A stretch of 64,000 bases of DNA from CAMCXE01 sp036520615 (GCA_036520615.1 DATDJI010000028.1:62001-126000), one strand, 5' to 3'; shown: positions 25,371-35,583, counted from the first letter of the stretch. The notes: generated from the letters alone by a model not told the origin. Numbers and translations: made by a program.

Positions 25371-28300
25371 TTAGTCGTCTTCGGCCATTTCCACGAGGTT
25401 ACGCCCTCCCATCTTGGCTTTGTAAAGCGCAACGTCGGCTCGTTTAAATAAGGTGTCAAAATTATCACTGAGTTTGCCACAGGCAATACCGATGCTGACC
25501 GTCACAGTTAGCGGCTGGCCGTGTGGCTCAAACCGGAGTTGCGCCACCGCCTCACGCAGTTTTTCGCCTATAACCCGCGCGGTGTCACCAGACACCTGTT
25601 CGCACACCAGCACAAACTCTTCACCACCCCAACGGGCCATATGGTCATTCGCCCGTACAGTGCGGCTAACAATTTCAGCGAATGTCCGCAATATGAGGTC
25701 TCCCACGTCGTGGCCCCGGGTGTCGTTTACCCGCTTGAAATGGTCGATGTCGAGTACCAGCAGGCTTATCTCAGTCGATTTTTCACCGGCTTTACAGCGA
25801 CGCTCCAACACCTGTTGCAGGCCTGTGCGGTTGAGCAGGCCGGTTATAATGCATCCTTGGTGGATAACAGCTGATATTCCGAGGATTTTTTCCGTAGATC
25901 TGTATACCGTTTGCGCAAATAAAAGCCTGCGACCACCAACAACGAGTAGCCAAAATATGCCCAACCGGTACGCCAGGGCGGCGGCGTAATCAGGATTTGA
26001 ATTTGCGCGTCCTCGGCGCTAGGTACGCCGGCATTGGTCATGGCGCGCACGCGAAAGGTGTAGGTGCCTGGGTCCAGGTTGGTATAAGTCGCCGTGTGAA
26101 CGGTACCGACATCGTTCCAGTCTTCATCAAACCCATCGAGCTTGTACCAATAGTGGTTCAGATGGGAGGAGGTAAAACTCAGCGCAGCGAAGTCAAAGGC
26201 GAACATCGCGTCTTTGTAGCTAAGGGTAAGTTTCCCGGTTTGCTCGATGGCCTTAGTGAGCATTGAACCGGGCGTGGTCAAGGTAACGTCACGATTGAGA
26301 ATGCGCAGCGCGGTGACCACTATTTTGGGCGGCGTTCGGCTCTGCTCGACATTTTCCGGTTCGAAGACGGTAATCCCTTCTGTGCTGCCGATGTAGAGCT
26401 CGCCATTGTCCGCCAACAGTGAAGCATTGCGGTTGACATTGCTGCCTGCCAGCCCGTCAGATTTTCGCAGCACCTTGATGGCAAAACTTGCGGGGTCTAT
26501 CCGCGCGAGCCCTGCTGGCGTGCCCGCCCAAATATAACCCTGGCGGTCTTCAATCAAGGTCGCCACATGTGTTGCGGGCAAGCCCTCGGTGAGGCTGAGA
26601 TTACGGAATTGATCGGTTCCCGAAGCAAGAATATTGACACCGCCCTCCGCCGTTCCTACCCAGAGCCTACCGGCTTTATCCTCCAGCAGCGCAATAACAT
26701 TATTGTTGCTTAAGGAGTGTGGATTGGACGGGTCGTGGTGATAATGCTGAAACGATTGATCAATTTTGTTAAAACGATCAAGGCCATTCTTGGTGCCTAT
26801 CCATAATTGGCCTTGGCGGTCAGGCAGAATTCGCCAAACATAATCGTAACTGAGTGAATTTGTGTTTTGAGGATTATGCAGAAAGTTACGAAAACTGTCG
26901 GTATCCCGCAAATACCGGCTCATGCCCCCGCCCTGGTCGATCGCACCTATCCATAGATCATTGTCCCGGTCGCGGACGACGCTCCATAAGTGCGCCCCAA
27001 CGAGATTGTCCGGCTTGTCTGGCTCAGGAAAGTAGTTTTTGAATTTGCCAGTGCGTTTATCAAAACGGTGCAAACCGCCGGACCAGCTCGTCACCCATAT
27101 ATCCCCATTGCTGTCTTCCGCTAACCCGGTAATGGCACCGAAGCGCAGGCTGTCCTTGTCTTTGGGATTGGGTTGGTAGTGCGTAAATTGACCGGTTTGT
27201 CTGTTATAGGCGTTCAGTCCTTTCTCCGTACCCATCCAGATAAGGCCTTCAGTATCCTGCAGTAATGAAAGAACGCCATTGTGATCAAGACTATTGGGGT
27301 TATCCGGCTGATGGGTAAGGATGCGAAAGGGTGCTTTACTGGCATCGTAAAAGCTAATACCCGCAGGCACCGCACCGATCCACAGATTGCCGGAGCGGTC
27401 TTCATATATACGACGCAGTTGATCGGAGTGGATGGTAGTACGGTCGTAGACGTGGTGGCGCAGGTGAAAGAAGGCGTCACTTTCCTCATGATATAAGGCT
27501 AGCCCACCGTGATCTGTAGCAATCCAAAGGTTTCCGCGCCCGTCGGCGTGAATGTCGCTGACGATATCGCTGCCAATGGTGCGAGGGTCGTCCTGGTCGT
27601 GGCGATAGGTTTTAAAACTGCGGCCATCTTCTAACATCCGCGCCAGGCCAAATCCTCGAGTAGCAATCCAGATTCTCCCTTTTTTGTCCTGAGCGATGCG
27701 GTCAATGTAATTGTGCGCAAGGGAGTTGGGATCGGCCGCATCATGGGTCCAATGCGTAAAATTTCCGGAAACCGGGTCAAGACGACTGATACCACCGCCG
27801 GCCGTACCAATCCACAATTGGTCTTCGTTATCCACAAATAGGGTAGAGATACTGCTGGCGCCAAGACCGTTGGGCAGATTTGCGTCATGTTGGTAGTGCC
27901 GTACCGCATTGCGTTCGGGGTTGAAGACTGAAAGCCCGCCGCTAGTGCCAATGTAAAGGTTGTTATGGCTATCCACCGCTAGTGCGGAAACCAGATCCGA
28001 AAGGATCGATAGGCCGGTGCCTGCTTGGGAGGTCAGAGTCGTAAAGTCGTCCGTTTCACGGTTGTAGCGACTAAGGCCGCCGCCAGTCGCCAACCACAGC
28101 ACGCCATTGTGGTCTACCCGCATATCGCTTATCCATGTGCTGGCGAGCGCGCGGGGGTTTCTGGCATCGGCGGTATAAAATTTGAATAGATGCGCGTCGT
28201 ATCTGGCTAGCCCGGAGTCACCGCCAAACCATAAAAATCCGGTGTCATCTTGCACAATGGAAAAAACGACACCAATGCCACCTTTTTCGTTTTCGTTCTC

Positions 28301-28630
28301 TCCTGTCAGTAGATGCTGAAAATGCATATTCTCTAGCAGCTGTCGGACATTTGCTTCGGTCTGAGCCTGAGCTCGCGTCGCGCAAACGGTTAGATTTAAC
28401 AGCACCCAAAACAACAGGCTCAATAGATAATGATATTGCCTTGATGAGGATAAACCGAGCTCGAACGCGGACGGCCCACTGCAATAGTTTACCAACCTAA
28501 CCAGGATCGGCAGCTGGCGACGCCTCCTCGCGCTGGGCGGTGCGTGTTGGTGTTGGTATGAATTGCGCTGCCTCAATGGCTCTTTACCTTTACTTCTTAG
28601 AAGAAGGAACTGCTTGGACGCAGGCCTCAT
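25371..28630 (-). pseudogene. Beta-propeller (Reg_prop/Y_Y_Y) sensor diguanylate cyclase, split by a frameshift
   Basis: The first frame gives 928 residues: a basic N-terminus, a hydrophobic signal/anchor (YHYLLSLLFWVLLNLTV, about 67-83), about 14 Reg_prop blades (repeated W.GT..GL.R/N....F....), a Y_Y_Y domain (YWYKLDGFDEDW) and one membrane helix (WAYFGYSLLVVAGFYL). It stops at ...LSTKDAL. The second frame continues with TGLLNRTGLQQVLE, DIDHFKRVND and the GGDEF domain: active-site GGEEF with I-site RAND five residues before it. STKDALTGLLNR is the normal GGDEF start, so the break is an extra TA (about 25848-25853). The product would be a periplasm-sensing c-di-GMP synthase. It may be inactivated, phase-variable or a sequencing artefact. 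Confidence 0.85.
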
Positions 28631-29084
28631 TCAAAGTAAAGCACAAGTCAATCCTAAGAGAGCTCGTAAATAAGATTCTTTGGGACTAGCCGAAGGCATT
28701 TTTGGTATTAGCGGTGAGCGTTTTGCCTGGAAAAGTGAATAGACGCAATCTAACGGGATGATTAGCGAGAAGAAAAATTAAGAATCCTATACTGCCCTTG
28801 CGCACAAGAAAAGGTTGGGAGCCGTAATATAGTTAAGAAAGCCATCGTACCCTGGATCGCTTGGCGTAGTAGTCACTTGCAGCCTACTTACAGAGCGTTA
28901 TGAGTGGGGTTGTTTTTAGGTGAAGGCCCGATCCCTAGACTGGGCTCGACGCTCGGCCAGCTCCCACCTACCTTCTCCGCCCATGGAGTTGTAAAAGTCC
29001 CCACCGTTGGATGATCGTTCTATTCGAATAAAAATAAAAAACCCGCACTATGCGGGTTCGTGTTACATCAAATTAAAAAGTTAT
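28631..29084. other. Intergenic region, 454 nt
   Basis: No gene is seen. It holds the terminator of the secreted-protein pair (29028-29058) and presumably the promoter of the sensor cyclase. Confidence 0.5.
29028..29058 (-). terminator. Rho-independent terminator of the secreted-protein pair
   Basis: On the minus strand AACCCGCA, a 3-nt loop and TGCGGGTT are followed by TTTTATTTTTATT. The stem is perfect and lies 27 nt after the stop codon at 29085. Confidence 0.9.
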
Positions 29085-30008
29085 TTAAGGGTTCGCCACT
29101 ACCACCGTTGGCACATAGGGTGACGAAGCGAAACTCGGCATAGTGGTAGTAGCGTCCCGTTTAAAGCCCGCTGTTATGCCCATACACGCATACATTTGCG
29201 CAGCGTATTGGCATTTGCGGCCTACACTCGCTTCCACAAAATATACCAGCGTCACATCAAGCGCTTGCCCTGCATCGTAGCTGCCCATGCCAGCAGTTAC
29301 CCATTTGCCGCTGGCTTTTTCTGTCGCTTTATCAAAAGCCCAGTTGGTGCCAAAAATATCAATTTCATATTCCGAGGCGTTATTCGGGGTTTGCGGTGCA
29401 ACACGATCCGCTTCACTCCACCACACGGGAAAACCATTCACTAATAATTGCACTTTAACGCGAGCTTGATAGGGGCCTTTGCCGCTAAATTCGAAACGGC
29501 CATCCATATAGGCTTCCGGTATGCGAAATTTTAAACTGACATTGCGTTTACCATTGCCCGGAACCTGGTACTGCGTGCGCCAAGAAGCTGAAGCTTGGCC
29601 GCTGGTTAAGCCGTTTAACACAATATTTAATGCCGGAACACCCGCCTCACCCATGCGAGCCCAACCTTGGGCAGTGTCTTCCGCTTTGGTGAAATCAATA
29701 GGGCCAAGTTGCTGAATATCGGCGGCCGGTATGCCTTGATTGGGATCGTAGGCCAGGTTATCAATTAATACATCATATTTTGCTAAAACCTGATTGCCTT
29801 CACCACGGGCGGCTTGCTCGCGGGTTTTGGTGTTGGTTTGGGTATTCTCAATTAAATAATGTACCGCTGTTTTGTAATTGAGATTATTTAGCGGTGTAAT
29901 AATCGATAAATTATATTGCTCAATGGGTAAATCGTAGTCACTGGCAAGCCCAGCCAAAACGGATGTGCTGGTACAAGCCAAAACTGCTGAAAATAATAAA
30001 TGTCGCAT
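29085..30008 (-). CDS. Secreted protein of unknown function, second gene of a pair
   Basis: 307 residues with a cleavable signal peptide (MRHLLFSAVLACTSTSVLA). A strong GGAGG site overlaps the end of the gene upstream, and the two coding regions are only 5 nt apart, so they form an operon. The middle is helical and polar (residues 50-110). The second half is beta-rich (NVSLKFRIPEAYMDG, VKVQLLVNGFPVWWSEADR, YEIDIFGTNW), with a few cysteines near the end (RKCQYAAQMYACMG). The VNGFPVW segment has a counterpart, VDGLPIW, in its neighbour, hinting that the two share a domain. No known family was recognised. Both proteins are probably periplasmic or extracellular and may act together. Confidence 0.7.
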   Translation of the reverse strand: MRHLLFSAVLACTSTSVLAGLASDYDLPIEQYNLSIITPLNNLNYKTAVHYLIENTQTNTKTREQAARGEGNQVLAKYDVLIDNLAYDPNQGIPAADIQQLGPIDFTKAEDTAQGWARMGEAGVPALNIVLNGLTSGQASASWRTQYQVPGNGKRNVSLKFRIPEAYMDGRFEFSGKGPYQARVKVQLLVNGFPVWWSEADRVAPQTPNNASEYEIDIFGTNWAFDKATEKASGKWVTAGMGSYDAGQALDVTLVYFVEASVGRKCQYAAQMYACMGITAGFKRDATTTMPSFASSPYVPTVVVANP

Positions 30009-30013
30009 GGTAA

Positions 30014-31045
30014 TTAACCTCCTAGTCTAGCGGCGCCAACGCCGTTGGCTTCTAATAAAAAATAATAAAGTGGTAATGCTGCTGTGGAATAAATTTCGAA
30101 AGGTGCGTTACCGCTGGATGCCGGTGGCAATTCACGTCCACCACCCATAACCTGGCAATAACGAATATAAGTATTGGTTGGATAATAAGAATAAAAATCT
30201 TGTCCGCAATCCGGCGCGTTAGTTTCTACGTCCGCTTGAATTAAATAATCCAAATCAAAGTTAGCGCCAGAGGTATAACGGCCAATATAAACGGTATAAA
30301 TATCGTCCGAGGAATCTTCCCCCCAGCTAACCGGCAGGCCATTACTATTGGATACCGCATCCTTACGGTGTAAGGAATTGGCTGTCTGCCAAATGGGTAA
30401 ACCGTCGACTAGAACTTCTGCGCTGGAGCGTGCAATACCTTCGTTGTCGCCAACAGGTACTGGTTCATTGCCTGATGGGCCGCCCACTTCATAGGCGCGC
30501 TGAAAATTATTTCTATTGGCGGGCGCTTTAAAGCGCACAAAAAAATCGCGCGATGCTGCCGCCTGATTTTGTACGCGAACATGGTAGGAAACACTGGTGG
30601 ATAATTTGCCAGTTTTTTGTACCGAGGCCCTCACACTTTTATCATTGCCAGAAAATACCACGGACGATTTTCGCAAGTAATTAGTATCGTAAAGAATCAC
30701 GTCATCGTCATAAGTGGTTTCATCTGTGGGCGCCAAATCTACCAGCGAAAATGTAAAAGGGCTTGGCGCTGTGGTGGTGCCCGTACCAGGCCAGGCACTG
30801 GGGTATAAAGTAAAACTGCCCGCTGCGGTTTTGCGCCCGGCTGAGCGCTGCCAATAACGACAGGCCGTACCGCAAGGCAATTTACCCGCGTTGGTATACG
30901 CATTCCATTGAATATTGGTGCCGCTGCCCTGGGCCGCTAATGAACGATTAATGGTGTGTGGCTCAGGCAGTGCAACACTTAAATTGGCCAGGGATAACCC
31001 CAGAACGGCCGCTGCTAAACTCGGCCAGGATAAAACACGTATCAT
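30014..31045 (-). CDS. Secreted protein of unknown function, first gene of a pair
   Basis: 343 residues. The signal peptide is about residues 1-25 (LAAAVLGLSLANLSVA). The mature part is beta-rich with Ser, Thr and Asn, and paired cysteines (LPCGTACRYW; NAPDCGQ...YCQVMGG). The fold pattern DFFVRFKAPANRNN followed by VLVDGLPIW and DDIYTVYIGRY is mirrored in the downstream partner (VSLKFRIPEAYM, VNGFPVW, YEIDIFGTNW). An AGGAG-type site (AAGGAGG) precedes the ATG. The pair could be two components of one envelope structure or toxin. I do not recognise a family. Confidence 0.7.
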   Translation of the reverse strand: MIRVLSWPSLAAAVLGLSLANLSVALPEPHTINRSLAAQGSGTNIQWNAYTNAGKLPCGTACRYWQRSAGRKTAAGSFTLYPSAWPGTGTTTAPSPFTFSLVDLAPTDETTYDDDVILYDTNYLRKSSVVFSGNDKSVRASVQKTGKLSTSVSYHVRVQNQAAASRDFFVRFKAPANRNNFQRAYEVGGPSGNEPVPVGDNEGIARSSAEVLVDGLPIWQTANSLHRKDAVSNSNGLPVSWGEDSSDDIYTVYIGRYTSGANFDLDYLIQADVETNAPDCGQDFYSYYPTNTYIRYCQVMGGGRELPPASSGNAPFEIYSTAALPLYYFLLEANGVGAARLGG

Positions 31046-31290
31046 AAAAAGCCTCCTTGAAAATTAAATGAAAAATTAACCATCGCTAAGGTGTTGCGCG
31101 GTAGACAACTATTATGAAGAGAGGCGAGTGGGATGGCAGGGAAAAAAGCCGCAGCAGAAATGTGAAAAAATACCCTTTCGATTTTATGGCGAATTAAAAG
31201 ATGTTTTTAAGAAATTTGGGCTTATGAACAATCGTCTATAAATAAATAGGGAAACTTAACGCCTAGTTCGCGCTGTAATACATAAGGTGT

Positions 31291-31373
31291 GCGCGAAGGT
31301 AAATAGCCGTGATGGTTTTAATCTGTACGGTAGTGGGTGGAACCTGATGTTGCTGATTACTCGGTTTAAATAC
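31291..31373 (+). pseudogene. Decayed copy of the 3' end of the lysozyme-partner gene
   Basis: GCGAAGGTAAATA, GGTTTTAAT, GGTAGTGG, GGAACCTG and ACTCGGTTTAAATAC occur in the same order and orientation as at 20510-20586, which spans the last 20 codons and 3' flank of the small partner gene. There are small indels and the cysteine codons are lost, so it is not functional. It marks a second, deleted copy of the cassette. Confidence 0.8.
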
Positions 31374-31515
31374 TGCTCGCATTCTTTCCCGAAAAAGCTA
31401 GGGCGCTTCAACCGGTCTTTACGGGTTATTTTGGATTGGCTCACTTCACCTTTGTGAAGAATTTCTCGTCGTGCGTAAATAACCCACAAAGCGGCCAAAC
31501 CGAATGCGAACTCAA

Positions 31516-31544
31516 TTGACAATGCTTATCATTTAGAATAATCT
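31516..31544 (+). promoter_or_regulatory. bfd promoter with Fur-box-like operator
   Basis: TTGACA (31516-31521), a 17-nt spacer, TAATCT (31539-31544). Within the spacer, GACAATGCTTATCATTTAG (31518-31536) matches the 19-bp Fur consensus at about 13 positions. It lies 30 nt upstream of the bfd start, so iron-dependent repression of bfd is expected. Confidence 0.7.
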
Positions 31545-31573
31545 GATTCTATAGTAGTCAGAGAGGTCGCTTT

Positions 31574-31771
31574 ATGTACGTTTGTCTTTGCCAAGGGGTT
31601 ACGGATCACCAAATTCGCCAATCAATTGATTCTGGCGCGGACACGTTGCGTGCATTGCGCCAGCAGTTGGGTGTAATGGCCCAGTGTGGCAAATGCGGAT
31701 GTATGACCAAAGAATTGTTATTACAAGCTCTGAACGAGCGCGATAGCGGTACCTTCTATCAAGTTGCCTAA
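31574..31771 (+). CDS. bfd: Bacterioferritin-associated ferredoxin
   Basis: 65 residues, standard length. The four [2Fe-2S] ligands are Cys4, Cys6, Cys38 and Cys41 (CLC near the N-terminus, QCGKC later), as in the BFD family. It reduces bacterioferritin cores to release iron when iron is scarce. It lies 163 nt upstream of bfr on the same strand and has an iron-type promoter overlap in front of it, so it is probably induced under iron limitation. An additional Cys43 is also common in the family. Confidence 0.95.
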   Translation: MYVCLCQGVTDHQIRQSIDSGADTLRALRQQLGVMAQCGKCGCMTKELLLQALNERDSGTFYQVA

Positions 31772-31934
31772 AGCTTTAACGCCCGGATTTCGAGTTTTTA
31801 CTTAATGCTTTGGATACCGCTCTAAAGCAGCTTAAGCCTATTAGAAACACTTGTTGACACTGCAATCTGCCGCCTCCACACTCCTGGCCTAACTCCCTAC
31901 CTGGGTAGGGTAAATAGCCAAGTGGAGGAATTTT

Positions 31935-32411
31935 ATGAAAGGCGACCCTCAAGTAATTGCCCATCTGAACACGATTCTCGGCAACGAATTGATTGCCATT
32001 AACCAGTATTTTTTACACGCCAAAATGTATAAAAACTGGGGTTTAAAAGCTTTAGCCAAACACGAATACCATGAATCGATTGATGAGATGAAACACGCTG
32101 ACGTGTTAATCGATCGCATTTTATTTTTAGATGGCCTACCTAATTTGCAGGATCTGGGTAAGTTATTGGTTGGTGAAAATACTGAAGAAATATTGCGCTG
32201 CGATTTACGCTTAGAAAATAAGGCAATTCCCGATTTAAAAGAAGCCATCGCCTATTGTGAGACCGTGCGCGATTACGGCAGCCGCGACCTGCTGCAACGT
32301 ATTTTAGATTCAGAAGAAGAACACGTGGATTGGTTGGAAACTCAGTTGAGTTTAATTGGCCAGGTAGGATTGCAAAATTATTTGCAAACTCAGATGGAAG
32401 CGGCTTCTTAA
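31935..32411 (+). CDS. bfr: Bacterioferritin
   Basis: 158 residues, full length. All ferroxidase ligands are present: Glu18, Glu51, His54, Glu94, Glu127 and His130. The haem-binding Met52 is also present, so it is a haem-containing bacterioferritin. It forms a 24-mer that oxidises Fe(II) and stores iron. GGAGG lies 6 nt before the ATG. A short hairpin, CCCTAC/GTAGGG (31895-31910), stands in the leader and a TTGACA (31854-31859) could mark its own promoter. Partner bfd lies upstream. Confidence 0.97.
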   Translation: MKGDPQVIAHLNTILGNELIAINQYFLHAKMYKNWGLKALAKHEYHESIDEMKHADVLIDRILFLDGLPNLQDLGKLLVGENTEEILRCDLRLENKAIPDLKEAIAYCETVRDYGSRDLLQRILDSEEEHVDWLETQLSLIGQVGLQNYLQTQMEAAS

Positions 32412-32947
32412 TCTTTGATACAACAGGCATAGCCAATTTAGCAGCCATAATTAACGGTCGGAAGCAGTGAATCTTTCGGCTCGTTATTAGCGCCTTAACG
32501 CCAAACTTCTGAAAATTACCTTCCCAAAAAACACTTCGCTATGTATTGCCTAAATTAAGGCACGTTTACACGATTCCTCCCTCACCGCTCAGCATGTCGA
32601 AAGCTTTCCCGCTACGACACGCTTGCCCGCGCGAAATTTATCCCTATCTGTTGGCATCTGGACGAGCATTTGTTTGGCGGACGATGTTCTGTAATTTGAG
32701 GCGTTGTAGTCCTCAACTCTTCTAGGTTCGGGATTGCTTAACAAGCTCTCGCTCACGCTGGTCTTTATTCCTTCCTGAACTACACTCAAGCGTATCTAGA
32801 CCCAGTTCGCCTAACCAAATCTTTGCATTTCAGCCAGCGGCGCCATTTTGGACTGCGAGGGCGGCTGGTCGTGTGGGTCATTTGCGCGTCTTTTGTTTTG
32901 CGCCAGGGCTTTTTGCTTGAAAGGCGCAGGTACAGCGAGAAAACATT
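32412..32947. other. Intergenic region, 536 nt, upstream of the pilus locus
   Basis: No supported gene. This must carry the promoter for the long pilus operon. Small open frames on the minus strand lack start signals. Confidence 0.5.
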
Positions 32948-33928
32948 ATGTACCTAGATTTTTATGGTTTGACCAAACCGCCGTTTCGCATTACTCCGGA
33001 TACCCAAGCGTTTTTTGCAGGGTCTGAGCGGGGCGCCCTTCTGGACGCTCTGTGTTATGCCATTAGCCAGGGGGAGGGCATTATTAAATTGGTAGGGGAG
33101 GTTGGCAGCGGTAAAACTATGTTGTGCCGAATGCTGCCGCTGAAATTACCGCCGTCAATTGACTGGGTATATTTGGCGCACCCGAGTTTGTCGCCTGAAC
33201 ATATTCTGCATGCCATAGCGCAGGAAATGGGCATTAAGGTTACGCCTTCGGCGGATAAATTAGCCGTCATGCGTTTACTGCATAAAACACTGCTTAAACG
33301 CCACACGCAAAATCGCCAAGTAGTGGTATTGGTGGAGGAGGCGCAGGGAATGTTGCTCGAAACGCTGGAAGAGATTCGCCTGTTAAGCAACCTGGAAACC
33401 TGCGATCACAAATTGTTGCAAATTGTGCTGTTTGGCCAGCCGGAATTGGATAGCAAGTTAGCCGCTCCTTGTATTCGCCAATTGCGAGAACGCATTACGT
33501 ATAGTTTTTATCTAACGCCGTTAAAGCGTGTGGATATTCAAGCCTATCTGGATTTTAGGCTGCGCGCCGTCGGGTATACGGGGCCGGAATTATTTGAAAC
33601 GCCGCTAGTGCGCTTGATTGAAACCTATTCCCAGGGATTGGTGCGGCGTATCAATATTTTGGCTGATAAGGCGTTGCTTGCGGCCTATACGCAGGATCGT
33701 CACCGCCTTTTACTTGCAGACGTTCATCAAGCGGCCCAGGACAGCCAATTTGTTGTGTCCTGGGCGCGTCAATTGATGGCAAAAATCAAACACACAGTAC
33801 CCGCTTGGGCAACACTGAGTTTAGTGTTGGCTTTCTCGATGTCGCCGTTTAACCATCGAAACTACGAACAGTCAGCGCAGAATGCGCTAACTATTAGTGC
33901 AGCGACGGGGGGCGATGAATTTCTATGA
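32948..33928 (+). CDS. mshM: MSHA biogenesis protein MshM (ExeA-like AAA ATPase)
   Basis: 326 residues. The N-terminal motif MYLDFYGLTKPPFRITPD is typical of ExeA/MshM. Walker A is GEVGSGKT (about 50-57) and the Walker B-like strand is VVVLVEEAQ. A single C-terminal membrane helix (PAWATLSLVLAFSM, about 282-296) anchors it. ExeA-type ATPases help place or assemble the outer-membrane secretin, which fits its position directly before mshL with a 4-nt overlap (ATGA). It starts the pilus operon here; in the classical MSHA order mshL precedes mshM. No periplasmic peptidoglycan-binding domain is seen. Confidence 0.88.
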   Translation: MYLDFYGLTKPPFRITPDTQAFFAGSERGALLDALCYAISQGEGIIKLVGEVGSGKTMLCRMLPLKLPPSIDWVYLAHPSLSPEHILHAIAQEMGIKVTPSADKLAVMRLLHKTLLKRHTQNRQVVVLVEEAQGMLLETLEEIRLLSNLETCDHKLLQIVLFGQPELDSKLAAPCIRQLRERITYSFYLTPLKRVDIQAYLDFRLRAVGYTGPELFETPLVRLIETYSQGLVRRINILADKALLAAYTQDRHRLLLADVHQAAQDSQFVVSWARQLMAKIKHTVPAWATLSLVLAFSMSPFNHRNYEQSAQNALTISAATGGDEFL

Positions 33929-35583
33929 AAGCTCTTTTGTTATGTAGCCTTCTGGTGTTAACCGCCTGCGACCAGTTTCGTACTAAGCCTCCGTTATCGC
34001 ATGGGCATATTAATCAGCCTGCATTTGATTCAGCCCGCATTCCAGCCTTAGCTGCAGCTCCGCCCAAATTGCCACCCCCACAGCCAGCCAAGCGCGAAGC
34101 TACTCATACCGTCGTAGTAAGTGATGTACCTGTGCGCGAACTGTTGTTTTCGCTGGCGCGGGATGCGGATGTCAATTTGGATATAGATGCCGATGTAGAT
34201 GGGTTGGTGACGCTTAACGCCGTGAACCAGCCGCTACCGGCTATTCTCGATCGTATTGCGGCGAGCTCCGGCCTGCGCTATGAGATGAAAAATAAGGTAA
34301 TTACGATTCGTAAAGATGCGCCCTTTGTGCGTAATTATCGGGTCGACTACTTAAATATGGCGCGCCTTAGCAACAGCAGCGTTAGCGTATCCACGCAAAT
34401 TAGTGCTACTGGGCAAGGCGCAGGAGATGGTAAAAGCGGTGGCGGGAGCGATAATAATTCCGCCACCCAGGTGAAGAATGTTTCCGACAATGCATTCTGG
34501 GCCACGCTGCAAAAAAATGTCGCTGCCATTATCGGCGGTGGTAGAACAGGTGGGGCGCCGGGCGGCGCTGAGGGCGACAACCCAGACATAATGCTGAACC
34601 GGGAAAGCGGCATTATGGGCGTGCGCGCCACCGAGCGACAACACGATGAAATTCGCCGTTTTATCGCTGAAGTACAGACGAGTTCAGAGCGGCAAGTGCT
34701 GATCGAAGCCACGATTGCCGAAGTGAAATTAAATGATCGCTACCAGGCGGGCATTAACTGGAACATGGTGCGCGACGGCAGCCAGCACGATATCGGCTTT
34801 AATTTAAATAGCGCGGTGAATGACTTGGCATTGGGTTCGACGCCTGCATTTAGTTTGGCCGCAAGTTCTGTTGTGGATGGCAACCTGTTGCAAGCGACGC
34901 TGCAAGCGCTCGAAACTTTTGGCAACGTCAGCATTATGTCCAGCCCGAAAGTGATGGCGCTGAACAACCAAACCGCATTGCTCAAAGTGGTGGATAACCT
35001 CGTTTATTTTACCGTCGATGTGAATATCGATACTGCCAGTGCAGGGGCTGTTGGGGCCACGCGCACGATCACCTATCAAACCAAAGTGAATACGGTACCG
35101 GTGGGCTTTGTTATGAGCGTAACGCCTTATATCAATGAGCAGGGTGCGGTGACACTGAATGTTCGGCCGACGATTTCACGCGTAATTAAACAAGTGCGCG
35201 ACCCTAATCCGTCTTTGGCCGATGCCAATGTTATCAGTGAGATTCCCGTCATCCAGGTGCGCGAGGTGGAATCGGTGCTGAAGGTGAATTCCGGCGATAT
35301 TGCCGTGATTGGCGGCTTGATGCAGGACGAGGCGAATAATTCCAAACGGGGCATTCCACTGCTAGGCAAGCTGCCGGTCGTTGGTGCAGCATTTCGTTAT
35401 CAGGACGACACGACGGAAAAAACGGAGCTGGTCATTTTTATTCGGCCCATAGTGGTGAAACACGCAAGCCTCGGCGGTGATTTGCGCGCGTTTAAGGAGT
35501 ATTTGCCCGCGCAAGTGGAACCAAATGCCGCGAGCACCTCGCGCCCCGCAGAGCATCAACAACCCAATCGCCGCCAGGAATAA
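33925..35583 (+). CDS. mshL: MSHA secretin MshL (outer-membrane lipoprotein)
   Basis: 552 residues. Lipoprotein signal with LTAC, lipidated Cys15. A short STN/secretin-N region (about 65-125, VPVRELLFSLARDADVNLDI) is followed by a Gly/Ser/Asn-rich loop (about 155-225) and the secretin domain: RQVLIEATIAEVKL (about 253), VMALNNQTALLKV, the PVGFVMSVTPYI strand and the final SGDIAVIGGLMQDE and GIPLLGKLPVVG blocks, ending VIFIRPIV. It forms the outer-membrane channel of the pilus. Start overlaps mshM by 4 nt. The Gly-rich loop is longer than in the Vibrio protein as far as I recall. Confidence 0.93.
   Translation: MKALLLCSLLVLTACDQFRTKPPLSHGHINQPAFDSARIPALAAAPPKLPPPQPAKREATHTVVVSDVPVRELLFSLARDADVNLDIDADVDGLVTLNAVNQPLPAILDRIAASSGLRYEMKNKVITIRKDAPFVRNYRVDYLNMARLSNSSVSVSTQISATGQGAGDGKSGGGSDNNSATQVKNVSDNAFWATLQKNVAAIIGGGRTGGAPGGAEGDNPDIMLNRESGIMGVRATERQHDEIRRFIAEVQTSSERQVLIEATIAEVKLNDRYQAGINWNMVRDGSQHDIGFNLNSAVNDLALGSTPAFSLAASSVVDGNLLQATLQALETFGNVSIMSSPKVMALNNQTALLKVVDNLVYFTVDVNIDTASAGAVGATRTITYQTKVNTVPVGFVMSVTPYINEQGAVTLNVRPTISRVIKQVRDPNPSLADANVISEIPVIQVREVESVLKVNSGDIAVIGGLMQDEANNSKRGIPLLGKLPVVGAAFRYQDDTTEKTELVIFIRPIVVKHASLGGDLRAFKEYLPAQVEPNAASTSRPAEHQQPNRRQE

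Noticed and set aside
25453..25989. 178-codon plus-strand frame opposite the GGDEF domain
   Set aside because: Antisense to a clear GGDEF domain; Ser/Arg-rich shadow composition.
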